DNA of 64,000 bases from Mesaphorura yosii (lineage: Eukaryota; Arthropoda; Collembola; Poduromorpha; Tullbergiidae), in NCBI GenBank assembly GCA_009869945.1, contig WIXG01000130.1, positions 124,001-188,000 of the forward strand. The letters are read 5' to 3'. Under the pieces are notes generated by a model. The model searched no databases, had not been told where the DNA came from, and was given only the letters and a program-made list of their open reading frames with translations. The position numbers and the translations under genes are program-made. This document shows, piece by piece, positions 1 to 10,462 of this stretch; position 1 is the stretch's first letter; each line of letters begins with the position of its first letter.

Positions 1-1060
1 GCGTTGCTTTCTCTAAAATAGAATTAGAATTTAAATTATGGACCAAGCTTGTAGGAGCATGACATGGTACAGTACAGTAATTAATTCGATTAAGAGACAA
101 TGACAAGATGGGCAACTTACCAACTACTTGGTCAAAAGGTGTAGATGTTGAAAAGATTCCCATAATTTAGTTCACCAACTGCAAAATCGCTTAAACTGCC
201 ACTCCTTGATTGTGGATGATCCAAGATTGTGTAATTAAATTGCGTATTTGAGATAAGTTCAATGTTTGTTGGGTGGATGGTTGTTCTGCACCTGCAAATT
301 TCAAATGCACCCAATAAGTTTTTATTTAGCAGTGGAAACCCGAAGCCAAGGAAGCAGAGCAGGCGGGCTTAGGACATTAACCCTAATTGCAGATAGCAAT
401 TCGTAATGTCAATATTAATTATGGACGCAGCAGTTTAGGCTGTTTAGGCTTTAACTTACGTTTAAGAGCAGCTGCGGCAATTAATAACTGAATTCGGCAA
501 GTATTTGTCTAAGTCACTGCACTAGTCGAATGGCGAAGCGATTTAATTGCGCGATAATTATTATTAGAATTTTGACGCACTCGCACTTAGCTGTTTAGCT
601 TGGACCAACTATGATTTCACAATCATCTGACCTTTCAGCTCATTATTCGATGACTAAGCGAGTAAAGCTAAAGACCCCAGTATTTCAATGTAATATACGA
701 CGTCGATATGCACTGAACACTGTACTGCATAGGATTTATGCAGAGCAGAGGCTGTGCCAGCTTCACGTGATGCTCAAAGTGGCAATCTCGAAATCCTATA
801 AACATTGGACGGACCGTAAACCTGTTTAAGATCACCATGTCATATCCACCGGCGCTGATTAACTTCAACTAACCTTCGGTTCGGCTAACTGATAAGCCTA
901 GCCGTTTGGTGTGATTGCGATCTGTGTAAGTTAAGCTTTCTTTTCTAGCCATTCACATTTCTTTAATTCGAGCAAGTTTCCTCAAATTTCTCCTCACTTG
1001 TTTGGAACAGGGCACATTCTTATCGATTATCAAATCACTGCCGTATCTGGCTCCGACTTG
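1..1060. other. Left flank, no confident gene
   Basis: No conserved protein is recognised here. On the minus strand, 121-291 is bounded by a good acceptor (tttgcag) and a good donor (gtaagt), but all three frames contain a stop, so it is at best a terminal or untranslated exon of a gene running off the left edge. The last 60 bases lie just upstream of the METTL3 start. A splice-acceptor-like site sits at about 1008-1011, so the METTL3 transcript may begin with an exon further left. Confidence 0.3.
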
Positions 1061-2244
1061 ATGGCAGGCTCAGGTACTGGTGGAGGTGGAGAAGCCTTGT
1101 CGGAGCTCCAGGCTCTCCTGAACTTGACATCGACGAAGGAGAAGGAGAACAAACGACTCGGCGAAGAGATTATCGAACTCTTGAGCAAGCCCAGCACAAA
1201 AGAGAAGGCCCTTGCGGCGTCCTTCAAATCTCAGGGTGGCACGGTTGTCAAAGAGTTCTGCCCGCACGGAACGAAGCGAGAATGTCGGCGCGTCTCTACA
1301 CAAAACCGCCCTTGCGGACGGGTGCACTTCCGCCGAATAATTCAGAAACACACCGACGAGTCGCTGGGCGACTGCTCTTTCTTGAACACGTGCTTTCACA
1401 TGGAGACTTGCAAATATGTGCACTACGAAGTCGATAATGAGAGCTCGGTTGCCTTATCCTCGTCCAAAAGTGGAACTTCTTCCACAGATGTTGCACTGCC
1501 AGATGAAATTGGTCCTAATCCAAAGTCCGTAACAATTCTTCACCCTGCGCAGTGGATCCATTGCGACCTCCGGTTCTTCGACATGGCCATACTGGGAAAG
1601 TTCAGCGTCATAATGGCCGATCCGCCATGGGATATTCACATGGAGCTACCTTACGGCACTTTATCTGATGACGAAATGAGACGCTTGAACATTCCGGCAC
1701 TGCAAGATGAAGGCTTGATATTTCTTTGGGTCACCGGTCGTGCAAGTAAGCACACCTTTTACAGTTTTATAAAGTATTGAAATTAAAATTAAAGCGCATT
1801 ATTTCACTTTCTTCTTTGACAGTGGAGTTGGGGCGTGAATGTCTATCGCTCTGGGGCTACGAGCGTGTGGACGAATTGATCTGGGTGAAAACAAACCAAT
1901 TGCAGCGCATAATCCGCACGGGGCGAACAGGGCATTGGCTGAATCATGGAAAAGAGCACTGTCTAGTCGGAATGAAAGGCAATCCGAAAGTTAACCGAGG
2001 TCTCGACTCAGATGTAATTGTGGCCGAAGTTCGAGCTACAAGCCACAAACCTGACGAAATCTATGGAATCATCGAGAGGTTGTCGCCCGGCACGAGGAAG
2101 ATTGAATTATTCGGACGACCTCACAACATTCAGCCAAATTGGATTACGCTGGGAAATCAGCTTGATGGGGACCACTTGGTTGAGGATGATCTCAAAGCAA
2201 GATTTAAAGCTTGTTATCCGGAGGGACACGTTTTGAGGAAATAA
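1061..2244 (+). CDS. METTL3: METTL3, catalytic subunit of the m6A mRNA methyltransferase
   Basis: Transfers methyl from SAM to N6 of adenosine in mRNA, as the catalytic half of the nuclear METTL3-METTL14 complex. Two coding exons, 1061-1745 and 1823-2244, join in phase to give 368 residues. In order: a short helical region, the tandem CCCH zinc fingers (CPHGTKREC, then DCSFLNTCFHMETCKYVH), and the MT-A70 domain with the catalytic motif DPPW inside ADPPWDIHMELPYG, then WVKTNQLQRIIRTGRTGHW and KPDEIYGIIERLSPGTRK. Animal METTL3 is about 580 residues. The roughly 200-residue N-terminus, including the WTAP-binding leader helix, is not visible. The reading frame stays open upstream to an in-frame Met at 998 and an acceptor-like site near 1010, so an upstream exon may be missing from this model. 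The chosen start is the first Met followed by family-like sequence. Confidence 0.93.
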
Positions 2245-2245
2245 A
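2240..2245 (+). terminator. Poly(A) signal overlapping the METTL3 stop
   Basis: AATAAA overlaps the METTL3 stop codon TAA at 2242-2244. If used, the 3' UTR would be only some tens of bases. Confidence 0.4.
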
Positions 2246-3561
2246 TGACCATTTCTGATTCCGTTATCTCATAAGACCATGGTCGATAGTCCCATCATGC
2301 TCTCAATCAACCGTGGGCATAGAATGGTGCCTGGCCTTATCGGGTTCCAAAACACAGCCGATTCAATCGAATGCACTCATTTTGTGTCAGAAACTCGTCT
2401 CATCTTCATTTTCTTCATCATTTCTTCGCGTGACGAGCTACGCCTAAATTACGACTTAAAACAAATATTTATGGCAGTTAAATTAATAGTTGGGCGTGAA
2501 TCGTAAAATGCATTTGAATTAGTCATGCAAGCCACAGCATTCATTTATGCATCATTTGTTACCATCAACATGTAGATGCTGTCATAAAAAGTAACCTTTC
2601 GTTCACCTTCAAGCGTGAAACCAACGAAGCATAAAAAAGTGAAGTAATTTTACGGTCATCTGAACTCAACGAAATTGAGCGTTGGAACTGCGAAACGACA
2701 AACGACTATGAGCCCGTTTCAGGAGTTTTGAAATCAGGATCATTTGGACGCGCAAGTTACTTCTTCGCTTGCAACCGCCACCAAATTACGTAACACTAAC
2801 GAGACGACGAGTAGGATGACAGTTGATTTTTAATATAAACAGGAAGCAATCAAGCATGAAATCACCACACAAATGACAAGAAGCCTCCAACAAGATGTGA
2901 AATCGAAAAAAAAATGCTCTGAATGAAGAATCATCGTGATTCCCTTTCAGATGATGCTACCGTAGCGTAGCCGTGACTCGTGACCTCGCTCCTTTAATCC
3001 CGGTAAGCAAGCCCAGGAGCACCAAGATGAGTAAAAATGAGCCAAAAATCGACGGTATAGGCACGCACATAATCGTAATTATGCATACGGCAGTTTTTCC
3101 ACGTTTACCACAATCGCAATGAATTGTGTACTTCGAATCCTGTGCTGGCCGTAATTGTTATTTAGCACACGTATGCACACGTAATGCTATTTACCATTAA
3201 CCATCATCACCTACTACTTTAATGTGAGACTGTGAGACCTTTGATAATGTGAGTCAGGAGCCAGGAGTCACGCAAGTCAGTTGCGGAGAAGTGAGCAAAT
3301 GACAATAATCGTAAACTCAACAATAATGCACTGAAGTTTCCGCTGTCGTGCTTTCAGGAGGGCGCATTAAGTAATTATAATTTTTATCGTTTTCTTGGCG
3401 CTTTCCTACATTTGAGTTGTCATTTGAGTCAGAAGGAGACACAATTCTGAAATCTCGCATTATCATTAAGTCATCACATCAGTTCAGTCGCAGCAGTGAC
3501 ACTTTCGCCTTTTATCCGCTGTAGTTCACATCACGTCTGAAGTTGAAAAAAATTTTCGAAT
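2246..3561. other. Intergenic, METTL3 to secreted-protein gene
   Basis: AT-rich sequence with no protein-like reading frame that I recognise. It holds the METTL3 3' end and presumably the promoter of the secreted-protein gene that starts at 3562. No repeat or RNA gene was seen. Confidence 0.4.
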
Positions 3562-4442
3562 ATGCTTCATCTGCGTATTTTTCTCAAACTTGGCTTCTTG
3601 GCCACACTCGCTGCAAATTTCATCACGTGCAAATCAGAACCACGACCACAGCCGCAGGCACAAGCCGGTGCTGGCGCTGTTGCCGGTACCGGAGGAGCTT
3701 CAGGAGCGGGGAGCACATATTGCACTCCTTACGAATGGCAAACCAACCCGCAAGATTGTTTCCAGCGTGCATCGTTGTTCACCTACAACTTTGCAAACTC
3801 CTTCCCGCAATATATGGCACCATTCTTCGACAACTCCTACCTGCAAAATTGGAGAGAAAACTTTGACAATTGGCAGCAGAACTTCCAGGCGCAAATTCAA
3901 CAGAATCTACTACAAATGCAGCAGCGATTTGCAGATCTGGAGACGCAGATCAGAGCCCAGCAAGAATACGCTCGAAAACATGGAGGCGGCAGTGGAAATC
4001 CAAATTTCCATCAGTAAGTCTATTGCATTCGCAAGCAACTTGGGATTTGCTCAAATTTCGCTTGCTTTTCAGCTCCTTCCACTCGCAGTCGTCAAGCTTC
4101 AACGGCGATTCAAGCGGGGCGAGTGAGACCGTTATGAGTTCCAGCAACAACGACGGGTCCTGGACAATCCGAGCAAGCGGGCTGAGCATCAGCAGCGCGT
4201 CGACTGGAAACCAGATTATGATCAGCGCGTACATGGGAGATGCGGAAACGTACGAGTCGAAGATTGTAAGCGACAAGGAGTTGCTGATTGAGGCCTTCAA
4301 GCGGGGCGACCCGAAAAAACGCTGGATGTCAATTGAGATTACTGCGGGCACGCTCCGAGCTCAAGATTTCCAAATTACTCGTCCGCAGCCCGACACTTTG
4401 TTGATTCAGTCTCTTCCTTTGCAACCAACCGTTGCAGGTTAA
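3562..4442 (+). CDS. Secreted protein of unknown function
   Basis: I do not recognise this family. Two exons, 3562-4013 and 4073-4442, join in phase through gtaagt and ttttcag to give 273 residues. Residues 1-25 form a signal peptide (MLHLRIFLKLGFLATLAANF). A Gly/Ala/Gln-rich low-complexity spacer follows. Then comes a segment with two cysteines and many aromatic, Asn and Gln residues, and a Gln-rich, probably helical stretch (about residues 90-140). After a Ser-rich linker the C-terminal 80 residues look like a compact beta-rich domain containing SWTIRASG and KKRWMSIEITAG. The reading frame of exon 2 also stays open leftward across the intron, which is coincidental because the joined phase gives the coherent product. 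Extracellular or cuticular location is inferred from the signal peptide only. Confidence 0.75.
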
Positions 4443-4475
4443 CGTGTTTTATGACGCTGACTGCTGAGTCATCTA

Positions 4476-4481
4476 AATAAA
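4476..4481 (+). terminator. Poly(A) signal of the secreted-protein gene
   Basis: AATAAA lies 34 bases after the stop codon of the gene ending at 4442, a normal distance for cleavage and polyadenylation. Confidence 0.55.
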
Positions 4482-4643
4482 CTGCGTTCTATTAATTCTC
4501 GACTTTTCCTATTACGGCTATTACGACTATATTTTACGGCTTCACGCGTGTTTTCAGTTAACTGTTATTTCCTTCTGTTTTGTTTTGTTCCTAGCCTTTT
4601 TTGAATAAATCGTAATTGTCGTTCGGATCATAAAGACCTGTAG

Positions 4644-6492
4644 TTACTGTAAAATAATGCGCAATTTATTCTTTCCTTTAAAATCTGGAACATCAAAGAA
4701 GTACTTATGGTCTAATGACTTGACGTGACTACTTGCACCGGGTCCTTTGGTTTCCAATAATTCCGAGACTAGCCGGCAAACCTGTGTGATATTGTTTAAC
4801 TAAGTCAAACCCACTACAAACCAAAAACTGTCATTTCATTCCTTACTTACATCAGAGGAGAAGCTGCAAAGAACCAAATCACATTCTCGAAGTAAGAAAA
4901 TGTCTCTGACCAGGTTGTCCATGTCAGACTTCTCATTCGGAAGAGTCAGAATGTCCCACTTCGGTTTAGGGTACCTGTAAAATAGATACGTTGTAATGAG
5001 AGTCGCTGGTGGCGTGTGGTGCTTTCAAATTTTACCGATTCGAACTTACTGCTTTTGAGCCAATAAGACCAGACCAGCATCGTCAGTCGCCAGGTACACT
5101 CTTCTCGTAAAATTCGTTGCAGTATTCGGGAGTGCATCGAATTTGGCAAAGAACTTTTTGACCATCGTCATGTATTTGTCCAACGAATTCGTTGTTCGCT
5201 TCTTCTCACCGACTTTATCTCGTCGTCGTATCATAATACTATAGTCCACAACAGTGAAGAGAAAAAACAGACATTTTCAAACTCCTCATGACCAATTTGA
5301 GCATTTCATAGCATCGTAGCCCTCACCCGACAATTGGAACTTTGCTACTTCGTTGCAGTTTTAAGAAGTGGCTCCGAATTCGTAGCAAATGTTGCTCAGG
5401 TTCTGGTTCCGGCCTCATAATAAATTTTGCAAATTGACCGATCCACCACTGAAATGGACTTGTTATGCCAATCTGCTTTAGTTTCATTCCAATTTCGTAA
5501 GGTACTGGCAGGACACCATTCAGAAACGGGTACTCCAGAATATCTGCAGGCGAAAAACACTTGAAGCCACCAATTTGCTATCGACATTACAATTTTAAAT
5601 TCCTTACCACGAGTACACACTTCCACTTTGTCTTTGGTCCAGCTAACACTGCTAATCTCGCTATTAATGTTCACAAAATTATTGTTGTTTTCCAGCGATG
5701 GACAGTTTGGTATACTGCCATCCTTAACTAGTAGATCACTATGTCCCAGAACCGACTTGAACATCGACCTCCAACTGACATCTGAATACGGCCAATAAGT
5801 AAAGTCGGGTATCAATGTGCGATTGGAGGTATAAGCGATCAGGAGACATGTTATGAAGTGATGAACTTGACATCCGAACTCACAATCTACGAATTAGGAA
5901 CAATTCTTTGACAAGTATTCTAACCGTAATGAATTCATAATTCATTCAACTTCAACTAACCAATTGGTGGGCCGCATCTAATTCTTGGACGATTACAAAA
6001 TGAATTCATTAATACTGCTCGGTCGTTTTCAGTCGTCGATACTTGTGACACATCGTCAGCAAAATATTGTAATTGAGCTAATTGAGATTGCAGCTCCATA
6101 GACAGTTGTTGAATACCGGTCAGTTTCTTTTCAGTCGTTTTCTTATTGCTGATCCCCGCCAGAAGAAATGAGTGTGGTCTAAGTGGTCTTGTGGATGGCG
6201 ATGGTTCCGCTTCGCCTAACTTGCTACCATGTGAATGAGTTACATCCACGAGGTTCTTGGCATTGGAATCAACCGAGGAAGACGGAATTAATGGATGATC
6301 AGCTGTTACCAATGATCCCAATAACTTGCTGGTATGGTCTTTATCACTTGCAGTTTCGGGAGTGGCAGGATGCGAGAGGAGACGGCGTCCCACTCCGGTC
6401 GTAGAATTCACGACCAGAACGAGAACCCATTCTTGATAGTAGCACAGAAATAAGATGGCGAAGATAATGGCCAAAGTCTTCCGTCTTGTCAT
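4644..6492 (-). CDS. FUT8: Alpha-1,6-fucosyltransferase (FUT8-like), lacking SH3
   Basis: Golgi type II membrane enzyme of the GT23 family that adds core fucose to the innermost GlcNAc of N-glycans using GDP-fucose. Six exons: 6492-5961, 5886-5608, 5543-5327, 5238-5050, 4974-4851, 4781-4644; all phases close, giving 492 residues. Seen: N-terminal signal anchor (LAIIFAILFLCYYQEWVLVL), a stem with a coiled-coil-like segment, DCEFGCQVHHF, QWWIGQFAKFIMRP, the GDP-binding motif IMIRRRDKVG (HVRRTDKVG in vertebrates), RVYLATDDAGL, and LVLCSFSSDVCRLVSELLE. Vertebrate FUT8 is about 575 residues and ends in an SH3 domain; here translation stops 45 residues into the last exon, so the SH3 is absent. The start codon overlaps the stop of an upstream small frame (ATGA), suggesting a dicistronic mRNA. 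The low-similarity stem could contain model errors. Confidence 0.9.
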
Positions 6493-6962
6493 CTTCTATT
6501 CTGAGCCACCAATGCCCAAGACTTCGTCATTCTCCTCAAAACCTTGTTAAATGAATCCAAGTAAAATGAATATAAATAGCAATTAGCACGTTTAGGGCAC
6601 AATTTTAGTAAAACGGAATAGTTTCACTTACGAAATAACGCGATCCGAGGTAGCATTAACTAAGAAACCAATGGTGAATCCTGCCTTGACCCAGGCGGTG
6701 ACTCCAACGCAATGAATGAACAGCGGATGTGAGATTCTAAACGGAAATTGAACATTTAATTTTATCACATCATTCTTGACACATATTTCTTCAATATATT
6801 AATCAAAATGCTCAATTGTAAACAGAATGAATCATAGTAGTGGCGCGGCGGAGAGAGCAAAAATCTCAGCAACTCTCATTCAGTGCGAACGCGAGCTCTG
6901 CAAACATCATCTCACAATCCTCATTCTTCTTTCGTTCACTTCGAAGGCATCGAAGGATTCAT
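6489..6962 (-). CDS. NDUFB1-like small protein, upstream cistron of FUT8
   Basis: A 57-residue frame from three exons, 6962-6940, 6736-6632 and 6534-6489, whose phases close exactly. It has one hydrophobic segment followed by GFTIGFLVNATSDRVISRMT and then KSWAL. This spacing resembles complex I subunit NDUFB1 (MNLL), where a GF-x-IG hydrophobic segment is followed by an Asp/Glu-Arg pair and, four residues on, a basic-x-K-S motif. NDUFB1 is about 58 residues and sits in the inner mitochondrial membrane arm of complex I. The TGA stop at 6491-6489 overlaps the FUT8 ATG at 6492-6490. Exon 2 is well supported by a strong acceptor and the donor gtaagt. Exon 1 (donor gtgaac) and the acceptor of exon 3 are weaker: neighbouring acceptors would give other C-termini. 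Homology is tentative. Confidence 0.5.
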
Positions 6963-7011
6963 TATGGCGATGGCGCAGTGACCTGTTCGCCTGTATTCAC
7001 GAAACATTGAT

Positions 7012-7017
7012 TTTATT
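7012..7017 (-). terminator. Poly(A) signal of chemoreceptor-like gene A
   Basis: AATAAA on the minus strand, about 22 bases past the stop of the receptor gene. It lies within the 76 bp that separate that gene from the NDUFB1-like start. Confidence 0.5.
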
Positions 7018-7038
7018 TGTGGCATTAGATTAGGCAGA

Positions 7039-8605
7039 TTAGAAAGAGATGAGCAGAAGCAGAATCGTCTCACTGATCCATCCAGATAGTCGAATCTTGA
7101 TTGACTTGTCGATGAAATACAAATCGCCCATTCTGCATCGAAGCGGCCTGCAAGATCGCACTGACTTCTCGAACAGCCTAAAAGCTGGGGCAACACAGTG
7201 ACCATAATTGACCAGATACTTGCCATGGTTCTTCTTCAACTTTGACGAAGTCTCGTGCACACGCGCCATCCATGCAATCAGCAGCGTGTGCTCGGCCAGA
7301 ATGACGAAGCCGAGTCCAGGCAGGAAGAGGTACACTTTGAAGGAGAGTTTGTTGAAGGTGCAAATCATTCCGTAGATACCAATAACAATGCAAACTTCGC
7401 ACACAGTCTTCAACGCGAGAAAGGCGAACGACCCGAAGGCGTGGTTGTAGAGAGTGCTAAGAATTGTCAGCGACCGATGGGCATGCATGACGCGGGCGTG
7501 GATTAATTCGGGCCTTCGCTGTGGCTGGTCGAGCTCCGGGTTTGAAGTCGAAAGCAAGCGCAGGGTTTCGGGGTTTGAGAGCCACTTGTCGCTGCATTAA
7601 AGTGTGACATTTAATTTGATCAAGCAATCAGAATTCTGGCACTGGTCACAATTTCTTACTTACCATGCTTGTTGTAGCCAGAAATTGGTGGACACGAGGT
7701 ATAAGATCGCAACCAGCGTGGCATACACGTAGAAGATGACTGCTGTTACAACGTAGAAGATTTCAATGGCAAAGAACAGTAGAAGTGACCAACACGACTT
7801 CCATTCCGGTGGCAGCATGGAGTATATGTAATGCGGGTTGTCGGGCATCACCAGAAAGGCTCCTGCCAGAAGAATGCCGAGCATGGTAAGCCATTTGTCG
7901 AAAAGGATAAGTGCCGACTCGAGCAAGGATCCGCAGCCAAGGAATCTTGTGCCAAAGTTTTGCTTCCCTGAAAGTGGCGGGCATTTGAGTTTGATTATTG
8001 AAAATGACTCCAGCGACGGTTGGAGTCAGCATAACTTTACCTGATTTGTTATTGAAGTTTACGAGCTGGTTGTAAAAGTACGCCGTCTCATCGGCGTGCA
8101 TGAACGCAGAAAGCTGGAGGGCGAGATGGAGCAGGCACACGACCAGAAAGAAGATGTGGTAGACTGCCACGTGGGAGAATGACGCAATTATGTGCGGGTC
8201 GTAGCCATGGCCAGGGGCCAGTCTGTAGACGAGGAATCCCGTGTACATGAAAGTGAACCCCAAGTGTGCAGACGCCAGCGAGTATTTTACACGGGATTTT
8301 GTCACCTCGAGCTGCCCCTGAACGGGGTTCCAGTCGAAGGGGTAGCAACAGTACGTGCATGACAGACGCACGTACTTTTCGAGCAATTCCTGTTCGGTGG
8401 TGCCCAGCATTGCAGTGCGCAGTGTTGTGACCGCTTCCAGTTCGTGGCATTTCAGCAATTTCCGGAAAAGTGTACGAGTTGGTTTTACTCGAGCGGAACA
8501 TCTTTGTGGTAATTGCGAGTCTATTATTAGCTTTTGATTACACGAAGGAGGGACGAGAGCGCATATGATAATGACCGGTAATGAGAAATAATAACAAACT
8601 GTCAT
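7039..8605 (-). CDS. Insect-type chemoreceptor-like 7TM protein, copy A
   Basis: Likely member of the arthropod gustatory/odorant receptor superfamily, ligand-gated cation channels of chemosensory neurons. Three exons, 8605-8041, 7967-7664 and 7591-7039, give 473 residues with closing phases. Seven hydrophobic segments are visible, including LASAHLGFTFMYTGFLVYRL, VAVYHIFFLVVCLLHLALQL, WLTMLGILLAGAFLVM, CWSLLLFFAIEIFYVVTAVI and a C-terminal TILLLLISF, which has the spacing of the family's TYhhhhhQF signature. No N-terminal signal is expected in this family. The start is uncertain: the region homologous to copy B begins near residue 50-65, and the next Met is close to AMLGTTEQELLEKYV. The preceding residues are hydrophobic and may be untranslated or belong to another first exon. 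A tandem duplicate lies 339 bp upstream with the same intron positions. Confidence 0.75.
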
Positions 8606-8944
8606 TTTATACTGGATGGAAAGTCAATTTAAGTGGTGTAATTAGCAATTTCGAATGCGTACAAACTGGAAAGTGGAGAAAACCTCTTCTGCAATGTCTC
8701 TTTTTCGACATTATTTTGCAATTACATGTATTACATGCCCCGTTTTTGAATTGTGATTGGCGTTTCTCAGAATGTGAATCAATACCCTAATAATTCCAAC
8801 CCCATGCCATGATTTCTAGATTTCCAGTTGTGAATAAATGGCTTACGTCAATGTTCTAAAATTACATAACGTCATAATAGTAGTTTTGGTTACGTCATTA
8901 CAAGTAATGAACCATCTTCTCCCATTTGCTCGATCTGATTATAT
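8606..8944. other. Spacer between the two chemoreceptor genes
   Basis: AT-rich 339 bp holding the 3' end of copy B and the promoter of copy A. Nothing else is recognised. Confidence 0.4.
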
Positions 8945-10462
8945 TTAGAAAGAGATAAGCAGGAGAAGAATCGTCTCGCAGATCATTCCAGACAGTCGAA
9001 TTTTGATTGACCTGTCGATGAAATACACGTCCCCCATTTTGCATCTCAGCGGTCTGCAAGATTGTACCGTTTTCTTCTGGAACATTCTGAGCGCAGAGTC
9101 AAGACAATGCCCATAATTGACCACATACTTGCCATGGTTCTTCTTCAGCTTTGACGAAGTCTCGTGCACACTCGCCATTAAAGCAATCAGGAACGTATGT
9201 TCGGCCAGGATACAGAATCCGAGTCCAGGCAGGAACAGATACAGTTTGAACGATAGTTGGTTGAAGGTTCGAATCATTCCGTACAGACAGACGACGATGC
9301 AGATTTCGCAGGCGGTCTTGAACGTGGGGAAAGCGTACGAGCCAAACGCTTGATTGTAGAGAGTGTTGAGGATCGTCAGCGAACGGTGCGTTCGCAGAAT
9401 GCAAGCGTGGATTAATTTGGACCTCTGCTGTTGTTGTTGCTGTTCAAGGTCCTGGCTTGAAGTCGAAGGCAGGGACAGGGACTCGGGGTTTGAGAGCCAT
9501 TTGTCACTGCATTCAAATGTGCCATTAATTTGTTTAGTTGGAAGATCGAAGATTAAGTTATCAACTTACCAGGCATGTCGTAGCCAGAAGTTGGTGGACA
9601 CGAGGTATAAGAACGCAATCAGCGTGGCATACACGTAGAAGGTGACTGCTGTGATAGCGTAAAAGATTTCAATGGCAAAGAAGAGCAGAAGTGACCAACA
9701 CGACTTCCATTCCAGTGGCAACATGGAGTACATGTAATGCGGGTTGTCGGGCATCACCAGAAAGGCTCCTGCCAGAAGAATGCCGAGCATGGTAAGCCAT
9801 TTGTCGAAAAGGATAAATGCCGACTCGAGTCTGGAGCCGGACTGCAGGAATCCTCGACAGAATTGCAGGCCTGAAAAAAAGCATCAATTTGAGCCACAAT
9901 GCAAAAAATGACTCAAGTGCTGAGATTTACCTGATTTGCTGTTGAAGTTCACGATCTGATTGTAAAAGTAGACTGTCTCATCAGCATGCCTGAATGCACA
10001 AAACTGGAATGCCACGTGGAAAAAGCACACAGCAAGAAAGAAGATGTGGTAGACTGCCACGTGGGAGAATGACGCAATTATGTGCGGGTCGTAGCCATGG
10101 CCCGGGACCAGTCTGTAGACGACGAATCCCGTGTACACGAGAGTGAACCCGAAGTGTACAGACGCCAGCGCGTATTTGACACGGGATTTTGTCACCTCGA
10201 GCTTCCTTTGAACGGGGTTCCAGTCGAAGGGGTAGCAACAGTACGTGCATGACAGACGCACGTACTTCTCGACCAAATTCTGCTCCACGTTGCTCAACAT
10301 GGCGACGATCTTGCCCGCTTCTTGCTCCTTGGCGGTGGTGTTTGGAATGGGAATTCCGAACGAAGCGTCCGAGTTGCTTTTATGTGGGTGAAAGGCCGTA
10401 ATTGCCTGTTTTCTATTTACTTTTCTAATTGGAAGGTACACAGGAAGAGCGGTCGGCCGCAT
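8945..10462 (-). CDS. Insect-type chemoreceptor-like 7TM protein, copy B
   Basis: Tandem paralog of the neighbouring receptor, with the same three-exon structure: 10462-9931, 9870-9570, 9506-8945, closing in phase to 464 residues. Shared landmarks are EKYVRLSCTYCCYPFDWNPV at the start of the conserved part, GYDPHIIASFSHVAVYH, DNPHYMYSMLPLEWKSCW, SSKLKKNHGKY and a C-terminal TILLLLISF. The N-terminal 60 residues, the start of exon 2 and the start of exon 3 (a Gln run here) differ most from copy A. The core is nearly identical, including an 85 bp block without a single DNA difference. Role as for copy A: probable plasma-membrane chemosensory receptor. Ligand and expression site cannot be told from sequence. 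The start Met at 10462 is the first in frame. Confidence 0.77.

Noticed and set aside
3870-4442. 190-codon frame running through the intron of the secreted-protein gene
   Set aside because: Its first part is the out-of-frame shadow of exon 1. Splicing 4013 to 4073 gives one coherent product.
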